Assembly: GCA_013297655.1 (NCBI GenBank)
Contig: JAAFHV010000075.1
Location: forward strand, 1 to 35,305
Reading direction: 5' to 3'
Origin: Myxococcales bacterium
GTDB lineage: Bacteria; Myxococcota_A; Polyangia; Polyangiales; Polyangiaceae
DNA: 35,305 nucleotides
Shown: piece by piece, positions 7,419-14,637 of the stretch
Layout: each line of letters starts with the position of its first letter
Numbering within the stretch: position 1 is the first letter of the stretch
Program-made: the position numbers and the translations under genes
Notes under the pieces: generated by a model
Database searches by the model: none
What the model was told of the DNA's origin: nothing
Seen by the model: the letters and a program-made list of their open reading frames with translations, nothing else

Positions 7419-7954
7419 TTCAGCCGCTCCCGCCCATTCTCGTGCTCCAGCCCACGTATCGTGGTGATCCGAGGGAATTCACCCTTCGTCGCGCGATGGC
7501 GGGGGACACGTGCTCCGCCATTCCCAACACGGTCACCGAACCGAACGGCAACCGGTATGTGTACGATACCTATGGTCGTTACCGCATCTACGCGCTGCCC
7601 GCGTCCGCGCCGGTAGAGTTCCGCAACCGCACGTGCAAAATCACCTTCGAGAAGGCTTGCAGCGCCCCCGCGAACGCCTTCTCGAACCCGCGCGCGACGC
7701 TCGCCCTCGCTCCGGCCGATTCGCTCGTCGACGCCACCCTCCATTTTTATGGCGGCATCGGCCACTGCGACGTCTGCGGATACGCCTCGGGATCGCACAT
7801 CTGCGCGGTGCTGCCTTGGGACTACTTCACGTTCGAGATCGACTCCCAACAGTACACACACGAGGTCGCGCCGGACCTGACGGTGTTCGAATTCGAGCTC
7901 CCCACCTCGGTGCAGCCGCAAGACGTCCGCATTCGCCGCGGCGGTCCGTTCTGA
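7415..7954 (+). CDS. Cysteine-containing protein, probably extracytoplasmic, unknown function
   Basis: 179 aa from GTG 7415, overlapping the previous stop by GTGA. No signal peptide of its own, yet it holds seven Cys in spaced pairs ('DTCSA', 'RTCKITFEKACS', 'GHCDVCGY', 'SHICAV'), which in these bacteria usually marks a disulfide-bonded exported domain. That fits the idea that its export signal is encoded by the preceding 70-aa frame. Aromatic-rich strands ('GNRYVYDTYGRYRIYALP', 'TLHFYGGIGHCD', 'WDYFTFEID') suggest a beta domain. I do not recognise a family. Confidence 0.6.
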   Translation: MIQPLPPILVLQPTYRGDPREFTLRRAMAGDTCSAIPNTVTEPNGNRYVYDTYGRYRIYALPASAPVEFRNRTCKITFEKACSAPANAFSNPRATLALAPADSLVDATLHFYGGIGHCDVCGYASGSHICAVLPWDYFTFEIDSQQYTHEVAPDLTVFEFELPTSVQPQDVRIRRGGPF

Positions 7955-8013
7955 TCGTGACGAGCCCCGCGCGCCTCGTCGCCGAACGAAGGCATCAAAG
8001 AAGCCGGCGCAGC

Positions 8014-8682
8014 GTGAGCACGCCGGGCGACATGGAAGCCCTCGTCGGTCGCGCGATCGCGCGTGAGCCAGAAGCGGTGCGCGCCCTCGTTCGTGCCCTC
8101 GGCCCCGTCGTGCAAGGTCGCGTCGCGAAGGGCCTTTTTCGTCGTCGCGGGGGCTCTTCGCAAGGGCGCGACGTGGCGCAAGAGGTCGAAGATCTGTCAC
8201 AGGAGATCTTCCTCTCGCTCTTCGAGAACGACGCGCGCGCGCTTCGGGCGTGGGACCCGGCGCGTGGTCCGCTCGGTGGCCTTGTCGCGCTCATCGCGGA
8301 CCACCATGTTCATTCCGTGTTCCGCTCCGGCAAGCGCCGCCCCTGGTCGGCCGATCTCGACGTGCTCCCCGAGCCGGACGCTCCCGAGGCCGAGTCGCGA
8401 TCGCCCGAAGCGAAGGTCGCATCGGCGGAGGCGCTCGAGGTCCTCCTCGATCGACTGCGCGCCGAGCTCTCGCCCAAGGGCTTCGACGTGTTCGTACGCC
8501 TCTACGTGGAGGAACATTCCATCGAGGCGGTCGCGGCCGACCTCGCCATGACGGCAGACGCGCTTTATGCGTGGCGCAGCCGCCTCTCGAAGCTCGCGAA
8601 GAGGCTCGCGCGCGAGCTCGACGGAGCGCCGGTGTCGGATTCCGCGGCCGAGCGGCGTATATCCGAGAGAGAGGCACCGTGA
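8014..8682 (+). CDS. RNA polymerase sigma factor, sigma-70/ECF type
   Basis: 222 aa from GTG 8014 ('MSTPGDMEALVGRAI'); ATG 8032 is the alternative start. Region 2 shows as 'EVEDLSQEIFLSLFENDARA', then 'LRAWDPARGPLGGLVALIAD' and 'HHVHSVFRSGKRRPW': the DLxQE core-binding motif followed by the conserved Trp/Arg stretch. Region 4 is 'SPKGFDVFVRLYVEEHSIEA', then 'VAADLAMTADALYAWRSRLS', a helix-turn-helix for the -35 element. Spacing and length suit an ECF-like factor of the kind found in many copies in Polyangia. Its stop overlaps the start of the next gene (GTGA), which encodes a single-span membrane protein, so a sigma/anti-sigma pair is likely. Target promoters cannot be read from this window. 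Confidence 0.8.
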   Translation: MSTPGDMEALVGRAIAREPEAVRALVRALGPVVQGRVAKGLFRRRGGSSQGRDVAQEVEDLSQEIFLSLFENDARALRAWDPARGPLGGLVALIADHHVHSVFRSGKRRPWSADLDVLPEPDAPEAESRSPEAKVASAEALEVLLDRLRAELSPKGFDVFVRLYVEEHSIEAVAADLAMTADALYAWRSRLSKLAKRLARELDGAPVSDSAAERRISEREAP

Positions 8683-9446
8683 GCTCCCCTTCCTCCCACG
8701 ACGACGACGCGCTTCTCCGTGCACTCGGTGCGCACGAACGCGACGATCGCGCCGCGAGCGCCGAAGCTTCGAGCGACGCCTCCGGGGGGAGGGTGCCTGC
8801 GTTCGACGACGCGATGGCCGAGCGCATCGCCGCGAAGATCCTCGCCGCGCCGCCATCTGCGGCTGAGTCAGCGTCGGCGTCGGTGGCAGCGTCCGGGGGG
8901 CCCACCACGTCCGAGAGCGAGGCGCGATCCGGAGCGCCGCTCTCGCGTCCGCTCCCGCGCCGCTTCTTCTTCGTCATGGGCCCCATCGCCGCGGCGGCCG
9001 CGATCCTGCTCGTGCTCGCCATGAAGCCGGCCGACACGCTCCTCCCCGGCTACGAGATGTCGGTCGTCGCGGCGAAGACCACGCGCTCCGATCCGAACGC
9101 GCCCACCGCCGAGACCGTGCTCGATCCCGCAGGCGATTTCGAGCTCGTCGCGAGGCCGGCGGTGCCCTCTCCGCGGGTCACCGTCCGTGCGCTCCTCGTG
9201 CGCGAGGGCAAAGCCGCCCCGTGGAACGTGCCCACCGACGTTTCCCCCGATGGCGCCGTTCGGATTGTGGGCAAGAATGCGGAATTGTTCGGGAATCCGC
9301 GAGGGAGGGCGACGGTCGTGCTCCTCCTCGCGTCTGGCGCGCGGCAGCCCTCGATCGCCGAAGCGCGCAACATCGCAGAGGGGAAGCGGGCCCCCGATGC
9401 GGCGCTACGAGTCGTCCGCGCCGATCTTCGTTTCCTCGAGCCTTGA
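8679..9446 (+). CDS. Single-span membrane protein, putative anti-sigma partner
   Basis: 255 aa, GTG start at 8679 overlapping the sigma-factor stop, which implies translational coupling. Residues 1-~85 are cytoplasmic, acidic then Ala/Ser-rich ('AFDDAMAERIAAKILAAPPS'). A basic stop ('RPLPRRFFF') precedes one membrane helix ('MGPIAAAAAILLVLAM'). The C-terminal ~140 residues are a soluble domain, presumably periplasmic, rich in beta strands ('GYEMSVVAAKT', 'VTVRALLVREGKAAPWNVPT', 'RATVVLLLASG'). No zinc-binding HxxxCxxC motif is present in the N-terminal part, so it is not a ZAS-type anti-sigma. The assignment rests on gene order and topology. It converges on the gene at 9458 with 11 bp between stops. 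Confidence 0.6.
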   Translation: MSSPSSHDDDALLRALGAHERDDRAASAEASSDASGGRVPAFDDAMAERIAAKILAAPPSAAESASASVAASGGPTTSESEARSGAPLSRPLPRRFFFVMGPIAAAAAILLVLAMKPADTLLPGYEMSVVAAKTTRSDPNAPTAETVLDPAGDFELVARPAVPSPRVTVRALLVREGKAAPWNVPTDVSPDGAVRIVGKNAELFGNPRGRATVVLLLASGARQPSIAEARNIAEGKRAPDAALRVVRADLRFLEP

Positions 9447-9457
9447 GCGACGCGCTG

Positions 9458-10123
9458 TTACGCGAGCTCTTTGAGACGCGTGACCTGGAGCTCGCGGTTC
9501 GCGGCGACCGCCTCGAGCAGATCCGAGAGCGCCTTCTGATCGTGCACCGCGGGCAAGCGCTCGTATTGCCCGTTCCAGAGCTCCAGCATCACGCCGCGAT
9601 CGTCGAGGACGAGGCGGTCGATCTGAGCCCACGCCCAACGCTTGAGGCGCGGCATGCCGAACATGAGCACCTCGCGCGTCTCGATGCCCTCGTTCGTCAC
9701 GATCACCCCGCGCATCCACGAGCGCAGCACGGTGCCGAGCGCAGACACCATGATCAGGATCGAGAGCGGCTGCGCCCCGAGCGGACGGTTGCGATCGCCC
9801 TCGACGATCCACACGAAGAGCCGCGAGCTCGAGCTCCCGTTGTAGGCCGCGAGCACGATCCCCGCGACGACGAACGCGAACGCGAGATACACGAGCGAAG
9901 GCAGCCGCGCCTTCATCGGCGCGATGAACGTGCGCCGCAGCGGTTTGTCCGGCGCGAAGCTCATGTCGAAGCGAGCGACCGTGCCGTTCACCTCCGTGAT
10001 GGAGGGACGGTCTTCGTCGATCACGTCGGCCAAGTCCGGGAGGTTGCGCGCGCGCTCGCCTGCCGCGGCGGTGTCCTCGGAGGTCTTCGATTTGCCCTTG
10101 GTCTCTGCGCTCACGAGGTCCAT
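9458..10123 (-). CDS. Two-span membrane protein with a PH-like cytoplasmic domain
   Basis: 221 aa from ATG 10123; a GTG at 10153 would add ten residues and neither has a clear ribosome binding site. The N-terminal ~70 residues are charged and polar. Two membrane helices follow ('LPSLVYLAFAFVVAGIVLAA' and 'LSILIMVSALGTVLRSWM'). After them comes 'RGVIVTNEGIETREVLMFGM' and 'WAQIDRLVLDDRGVMLELWN', the strand pattern of bacterial PH-like domains in which a basic/aromatic loop and 'W..I' contact recur. The C-terminal helix is 'HDQKALSDLLEAVAANREL'. Role unknown; such proteins are usually membrane-associated adaptors. It sits 84 bp downstream of the GAF/enzyme-I-like gene on the same strand. Confidence 0.65.
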   Translation of the reverse strand: MDLVSAETKGKSKTSEDTAAAGERARNLPDLADVIDEDRPSITEVNGTVARFDMSFAPDKPLRRTFIAPMKARLPSLVYLAFAFVVAGIVLAAYNGSSSSRLFVWIVEGDRNRPLGAQPLSILIMVSALGTVLRSWMRGVIVTNEGIETREVLMFGMPRLKRWAWAQIDRLVLDDRGVMLELWNGQYERLPAVHDQKALSDLLEAVAANRELQVTRLKELA

Positions 10124-10206
10124 TCCGAGGAGAACACGAGAGCGTTTCTCCACTTTGGGTTTTTGCAGAAGGTAAAATACCCCTGTAATTTTCCTGATCT
10201 ACAGCT

Positions 10207-11550
10207 TCAGGCCTCGTGCTCGCTCGGCTCCGTCAAGTCGAGGTTTTTCCCCTCTACTTCGCGGCGGTGCTCGCGCATCGTGGCGATCTCGCCCTTCGTG
10301 GGGTTGATCACCAGGAGCCCGTGGTCGGCGTCGAGGAGCGCGATGTCGCCGTCGGAGGCCCAGCGAAAAAGCCCCTTCACGCCGACGATCGCGGGCACGT
10401 CGAGGAGCGCGAGGAGCGTCTTGGTCCGCGGACCGAACGCACGCTCCGAGAGCGCGACGCCGCAGGGTTGCGTGCGGGCGGACACGAGCAAGTCGAACAC
10501 GGTGAGCGCGTCGCCGACGAGGAGCGCCTTCGAAGGAAGCTCGGCGCGCTTGTCCGCCACCGCGAGCATCGAGACCGCGTCGCAAAGATCTTCCACGTCG
10601 CGCGCGCGCTCTTCGAGGAACGAGTCCCGCGTGAAGCTCGCCGCCGTGCGCGTGACCTCGCGCGCCACCCTCGCGAGCGCCTGCGGAATGCCCCCGTCGA
10701 TCGAGACGAGCTCGAGCGCCCGCTCGCGAAAACGCTGGTCCCCCAGGATCTCGAGGTAGGTCCCGAGGAAGCGCACGCCCTCTTCCAGCTCGCGCAGCCG
10801 CGCCTTCTCGGCGAGACCAAAGATGGCCTTCTCCGCGACATCGAACGCGCCCCGGAGCCTGCGCTGCTCGAGCTTCACTTCGTCGCGATCGAGTGGCTTC
10901 TCCGCGGGGCGCGCGGCAGGCCTTCGGAGCGCGGCGACCGCCCCGAGCGCGCGCCCACCGACGAACGGGAGCCCCGGCAAGGTGACCTTTCGTGTCCCTC
11001 CGCCGGCCTTACGATCGGCACGTTCGCGCCGCACGTCGAGCAGCTCGGCCTGAGAAATCCCCGCCGCCAAGAGGCCGCCCATCAGCGCGAGCACCCCGAT
11101 GTCGCTCTCCGAGAACGCGGTCTGCTTTCGCTGGAGCACGAGCGCTCCCAATGGCCCGCGCCGACCTCGCACCGGCACCGCGACGAACACCGGAAAACGC
11201 TCTTCCCCGAGGCCGTCGAAGTGCTTGTAGGATGCATGAGTCTGCGCGACGTCGGCCGAGATGGGCCGCATGTACTCGACCGAGCGCCCGGTGATGCCCT
11301 CGCCGACGGAGAGCCGAACTTGCCCGATTGCGCCCTGAAATCCGACGTTTCCGCGCATCACGAGCTCTGCGCCTTCGCCCTCGAGCACGTAGAGGGAGCA
11401 CACCTCGGCGTCGAAGATCTGGGCGATGCGGCGCGGGCCCTCGTCGAGCAACGTGCCGAGCGGCATGGGGCGGGCGGTGAACGCGACGAAGTCGAGGACC
11501 CCGTCGAGCCGTGCGTCTCCCCGCCCATGAACTTTCTCGGTCTTCGCCAT
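10207..11550 (-). CDS. GAF-domain protein fused to a degenerate PTS enzyme I (PtsP-like) region
   Basis: 447 aa, ATG at 11550. Residues ~15-175 are a GAF sensor domain ('LGTLLDEGPRRIAQIFDAEV', 'LYVLEGEGAELVMRGNVGF', 'VAVPVRGRRGPLGALVLQRK'). From ~205 to ~365 is the helical PEP-utiliser N-domain ('EQRRLRGAFDVAEKAI', 'FLGTYLEILGDQRFRERALE'). Residues ~340-425 are the mobile phosphohistidine domain: 'LLDVPAIVGVKGLFRWASDG' and 'DIALLDADHGLLVINPTKGE' align well with E. coli enzyme I. The active-site stretch (GGRTSHT in enzyme I) is here 'RAFGPRTKT', so the phosphorylated His aligns with Arg375. The C-terminal PEP-binding TIM barrel is absent. It therefore cannot act as a phosphotransferase in the usual way and is probably a regulatory relative of PtsP. 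No other PTS gene is visible. Confidence 0.75.
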   Translation of the reverse strand: MAKTEKVHGRGDARLDGVLDFVAFTARPMPLGTLLDEGPRRIAQIFDAEVCSLYVLEGEGAELVMRGNVGFQGAIGQVRLSVGEGITGRSVEYMRPISADVAQTHASYKHFDGLGEERFPVFVAVPVRGRRGPLGALVLQRKQTAFSESDIGVLALMGGLLAAGISQAELLDVRRERADRKAGGGTRKVTLPGLPFVGGRALGAVAALRRPAARPAEKPLDRDEVKLEQRRLRGAFDVAEKAIFGLAEKARLRELEEGVRFLGTYLEILGDQRFRERALELVSIDGGIPQALARVAREVTRTAASFTRDSFLEERARDVEDLCDAVSMLAVADKRAELPSKALLVGDALTVFDLLVSARTQPCGVALSERAFGPRTKTLLALLDVPAIVGVKGLFRWASDGDIALLDADHGLLVINPTKGEIATMREHRREVEGKNLDLTEPSEHEA

Positions 11551-11759
11551 CGTGCGTCATGTTCGCGCGAGCCGTCGCACACGTCCAGGTGAAGGGTGCT
11601 GCACGTGCCTCGTGGCGATGGGAAGCCGTGTTCGCACGCGTGCTCGGTAGCCTTCCGAAGCGCGCGCGGCAGCCGCTGATTTTGCGTCGACGCGGCGAAA
11701 TCCACTTCGCGCCGAGCCTGCCCTCTGCGGATCCGGCGGAGTAGTGCTAGGACGCCGCC

Positions 11760-12182
11760 ATGCACGACTTTCCCTCGCTCGAGTGGGCCGCGGCCTACAA
11801 GGACGCCATCAACGCGAACCCCGAGTACCGCCTCCACGGGAAAGACTGGACGCACGGCGTGGTCGCGTTCGTCGTCAAGGCCGACCCCGCCCTGCGCATC
11901 GAGAAGGACCTCGGCCTCTGGCTCGACGTACACGCCGGCGAGTGCCGCGAGGTGAAGATCATGACCGCGGAGGAGGTGCAAGCCGCCGCCTTCGTCATCG
12001 TCGCTCCCTACGCGATGTGGAAATCGATCATCAAGAAGGAGATCGATCCCATCAAGGCGATGATGCAAAACAAGGTGAAGCTCACCAAGGGCCACATGCC
12101 CACGATCGTGCGCTACGTGAACTCTTCGCGGCAGCTCGTGGAGTCCACCTCGCGGGTGCCCACCAAGTTCCGCGACGAGTAA
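11760..12182 (+). CDS. SCP2 sterol-carrier-like protein
   Basis: 140 aa, ATG at 11760. The layout matches bacterial SCP2-type lipid-binding proteins: an N-terminal helix ('LEWAAAYKDAINANPEYRLH'), 'WTHGVVAFVVKADPALRI' strands, 'LWLDVHAGECREVKIM', and a C-terminal amphipathic helix ending 'MPTIVRYVNSSRQLVE'. These proteins bind hydrophobic ligands such as fatty acyl chains in a tunnel; the ligand here is unknown. Conserved acidic and His residues sit at the start of the fold ('KDWTHGV'). It is divergent from the GAF protein gene (209 bp between starts) and 113 bp upstream of the receiver-domain gene. An acyl-CoA dehydrogenase lies ~1.1 kb downstream, which would fit lipid metabolism but proves nothing. 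Confidence 0.65.
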   Translation: MHDFPSLEWAAAYKDAINANPEYRLHGKDWTHGVVAFVVKADPALRIEKDLGLWLDVHAGECREVKIMTAEEVQAAAFVIVAPYAMWKSIIKKEIDPIKAMMQNKVKLTKGHMPTIVRYVNSSRQLVESTSRVPTKFRDE

Positions 12183-12295
12183 AGAGGCAAGATGCCGCGC
12201 CGTTCGGGCGAGTCGGGGCAGGCCGCGGGCGAAACGTGGCGTGCCCTCGCGACCGTCCTTGACCTGCGAGGCGAACAAAAACGAAGATACGTGGC

Positions 12296-13141
12296 ATGCC
12301 CACGTCGAATCCTCTCGTGCTCGTCGCCGACGACGAGCCCTCCATGTTGGAGCTGGTAGCGCGCCACCTGACGACCATGCGCGAGCCGCGTGTCGAGGTG
12401 ATTCAGGCGCGTGACGGCGAAGAAGCGTGGAAGCTCGCGCGAGAGCACCTGCCCGATCTCGTCGTCCTCGACGTGATGATGCCGGGCATGAGCGGCTGGG
12501 AAGTGTGCCGCAAGATCCGCGAGGACATCGCGCTCGCGCACACGGGCGTCGTCATGCTCACCGGCATCGGCGAGAACCTGAACCAGCTCACGAGCCCGCT
12601 CTACGGAGCCGACGCGTACATCGACAAGCCCTTCGAGTTCGACGAGCTCGACGGCAAGGTCCGCGACACGCTCTCGGCTCGCGCCTCGCAGCGCGAGGGT
12701 GTCTCGCGTCCGTCGCTGAACGGCACCACCGGCGGCGTGAAGCCCGCGCCCACCGAAGAAGAAGAGGCCCCCGCCTCGGAAGGCCCCCCGCGCCGCCGTC
12801 CGAAGGCCAAGGCTGCCGCGAAGAAGGCCGCGCCGAAGAAAGCCGCGCCGAAGAAGGCCGCGCCGAAGAAGGCCGCGCCGAAGAAAGCCGCGCCGAAGAA
12901 AGCCGCGCCGAAGAAAGCCGCGCCGAAGAAGGCCGCGCCGAAGAAGGCCGCGCCGAAGAAGGCCGCGCCGAAGAAAGCCGCGCCGAAGAAGGCCGCGCCG
13001 AAGAAAGCCGCGCCGAAGAAGGCCGCGCCGAAGAAAGCCGCGCCGAAGAAGGCCGCGCCGAAGAAGGCCGCGCCGAAGAAGGCCGCGCCGAAGAAGGCCG
13101 CGCCGAAAAAGGCTGCCAAGAAGGCCGGCAAGAAACGCTAA
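12296..13141 (+). CDS. Response-regulator receiver domain with a histone H1-like AAPKK-repeat tail
   Basis: 281 aa, ATG 12296. Residues ~6-125 are a complete receiver domain: acidic pair in 'VADDEPSM' (D12, D13), phosphoacceptor Asp59 in 'LVVLDVMMPGMSG', Thr in 'VVMLTGIGE', and the Lys of 'AYIDKPFEFDEL'. A ~40-residue linker is Pro/Glu-rich. From residue ~165 the protein becomes Lys/Ala/Pro only: 19 units of AAPKK followed by 'AAKKAGKKR'. Such tails occur in eukaryotic H1, in bacterial H1-like proteins and in some Myxococcota DNA-binding regulators, and they bind DNA or RNA without sequence specificity. There is no helix-turn-helix or enzymatic output. I infer that phosphorylation controls a nucleic-acid-binding or chromatin-like role. 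A cognate kinase is not adjacent. A strong terminator follows the stop. Confidence 0.8.
   Translation: MPTSNPLVLVADDEPSMLELVARHLTTMREPRVEVIQARDGEEAWKLAREHLPDLVVLDVMMPGMSGWEVCRKIREDIALAHTGVVMLTGIGENLNQLTSPLYGADAYIDKPFEFDELDGKVRDTLSARASQREGVSRPSLNGTTGGVKPAPTEEEEAPASEGPPRRRPKAKAAAKKAAPKKAAPKKAAPKKAAPKKAAPKKAAPKKAAPKKAAPKKAAPKKAAPKKAAPKKAAPKKAAPKKAAPKKAAPKKAAPKKAAPKKAAPKKAAPKKAAKKAGKKR
12826..13110 (+). repeat. 19 tandem 15-bp repeats encoding AAPKK
   Basis: Unit length is exactly 15 bp (RGCCGCGCCGAAGAA, with R = A or G) and there are 19 units in a row. The R (third base of a Lys codon, AAA or AAG) is the only variable base until the last unit, where GAAGAA becomes GAAAAA. Such near-perfect DNA identity implies recent expansion by slippage or unequal exchange. 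The unit number should vary between strains. Assembly of short reads could also have altered the count. Confidence 0.95.
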
Positions 13142-13166
13142 GCCGATCCCGCAGCGAAACCCCGAT

Positions 13167-13206
13167 CACCCCGCGCTCCGAGAGGTCCGCGGGGTGTCTC
13201 GTTTTT
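13167..13206 (+). terminator. Rho-independent terminator after the receiver-domain gene
   Basis: Perfect 9-bp stem CACCCCGCG / CGCGGGGTG with a 12-nt loop, followed by TCTCGTTTTT. Lies 26 bp past the stop codon. Confidence 0.85.
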
Positions 13207-13292
13207 GGGCGGGTCTTGCGTAGAGAAAAGTTTCGTGTACGAAAGATAATCGAGGCGCGGGGAGAGCTGCGTCGGAAAGAAGGAGCGTTTCC

Positions 13293-14462
13293 ATGGCGTC
13301 CCCGTACCGCGAAGAGCACGAGCAGTTCAGGAAGACCGTCCGCACGTTCGCCCAGAAGGAGCTCGCTCCGTTCGTGGACGAATGGGAAAAATCCGAGTGC
13401 TTCCCGAACGAGGTCTTCAAGCGCGCCGGTGAGCTCGGGCTCTTCAGTGCACACTACAAAGAAGAGCAAGGCGGCATCGGCGGCGACTACTGGTTCAGCG
13501 TGGCCAAGGGCGAAGAGCTGCCTCACTGCCGCTCCGCTGGCGTGTCGATGGGCCTCCTCGTCCAGGGCGACATGGCCACCCCCGTCATCGGCGACCTCGG
13601 CACCAAAGAGCAGATCGAAGAGTTCTTGAAGCCCGCGCTCAAGGGCGAAAAGATCGCCGCGCTGGGCGTCACCGAGCCGAACGCCGGCAGCGACGTGGCC
13701 GGCATTCAAACCTGGGCCCGCAAAGACGGCGACGACTACATCATCAACGGCGCGAAGACCTACATCACGAACGGCACCCGCTCCGACTTCGTGACGCTCC
13801 TCGTGAAGACCTCACCCGAGCAAGGCGCCCACGGCTGCAGCTTTTTTCTCGTGCCGTCGAGCACCAAGGGCTTCATCGTCGCCAAGAAGCTGAAGAAGGT
13901 CGGCAACTGGGCGAGCGACACGGCGGAGCTCGCGTTCGACGAGATGCGCGTGCCCAAGCGCTACCTCCTCGGCGAGGAGAACATGGGGTTCATGTACCTC
14001 ATGCAAAACTTCCAGACCGAGCGCCTCATCGCCGCCACGAGCTGCTGCGCGGGGCTTCAACTCGCGATCGACGAGGCGATCGCGTTCGGTCGTGATCGCA
14101 AAGCCTTCGGCAAGCCGATCATCAAGCGCGAGTACTGGCAGCACAAGTTCGTCGAGCTCCTCACCAAGCTCGAAGCGGGCCGCGCGCTCTCGTACAAAGC
14201 GGCCGAGGCCTACAACGACGACAAACACGTCAACAACGGCCAGGTCAGCATGGAGACGGTCAAGCTCATCAGTATGGCGAAGGTGTTCGTCGGCGAGCTC
14301 TCGTCCGAGATCATCGACCAGTGCATGCAGTTCCACGGTGGCGCCGGCTACATGGAGGAGTACCCCATCGCGCGCGCCTTCCGCGACCAGCGCCTTCTTC
14401 GTATCGGCGGCGGCACCACCGAGACGATGCGTTATTACCTCGCCAAGCTCATGGGCCTCTGA
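13293..14462 (+). CDS. Acyl-CoA dehydrogenase, FAD-dependent
   Basis: 389 aa, the usual length for the family; ATG 13293 preceded by GAAAGAAGGAG. All three domains are present: N-terminal helical ('EEHEQFRKTVRTFAQKELAP'), middle beta ('AALGVTEPNAGSDVAGIQT', 'WARKDGDDYIINGAKTYITN') and C-terminal helical with 'ERLIAATSCCAG', 'RKAFGKPI', 'CMQFHGGAGYMEEYPIAR' and 'RIGGGTTETMR'. It oxidises an acyl-CoA to the trans-2-enoyl-CoA and passes electrons to ETF. The position of the usual catalytic Glu in 'YEGT' is Gly here ('IGGGTTE'), as in long-chain and isovaleryl-type enzymes that use a Glu from the earlier helix; E243 of 'QTERL' is the candidate base. Chain-length specificity is not resolved. It is flanked by terminators, so it is its own transcription unit. 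Confidence 0.9.
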   Translation: MASPYREEHEQFRKTVRTFAQKELAPFVDEWEKSECFPNEVFKRAGELGLFSAHYKEEQGGIGGDYWFSVAKGEELPHCRSAGVSMGLLVQGDMATPVIGDLGTKEQIEEFLKPALKGEKIAALGVTEPNAGSDVAGIQTWARKDGDDYIINGAKTYITNGTRSDFVTLLVKTSPEQGAHGCSFFLVPSSTKGFIVAKKLKKVGNWASDTAELAFDEMRVPKRYLLGEENMGFMYLMQNFQTERLIAATSCCAGLQLAIDEAIAFGRDRKAFGKPIIKREYWQHKFVELLTKLEAGRALSYKAAEAYNDDKHVNNGQVSMETVKLISMAKVFVGELSSEIIDQCMQFHGGAGYMEEYPIARAFRDQRLLRIGGGTTETMRYYLAKLMGL

Positions 14463-14483
14463 GGCACGTACGCACCCACACGA

Positions 14484-14523
14484 GGCCCGCGGTTCCTTCG
14501 AGGATCGCGGGCCTTCGTCTTTT
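14484..14523 (+). terminator. Rho-independent terminator after the acyl-CoA dehydrogenase gene
   Basis: Perfect 8-bp stem GGCCCGCG / CGCGGGCC with an inner TCCT-TCG-AGGA hairpin, followed by TTCGTCTTTT. Lies 21 bp past the stop. Confidence 0.85.
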
Positions 14524-14637
14524 GCAGATGGTCGCGCGCTGCGCACGAGCGGCTCGAAACACGCGGCGAACGGCAGTCACGAAGAGCCGCGTCCAACCAT
14601 GCAGCCGCGCGGGCTCGGGCGCGCTACGCTCGAGAGA

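Noticed and set aside
12601-13131. Minus-strand frame encoding FFGAA repeats
   Set aside because: It is only the reverse reading of the 15-bp repeat array in the receiver-domain gene.
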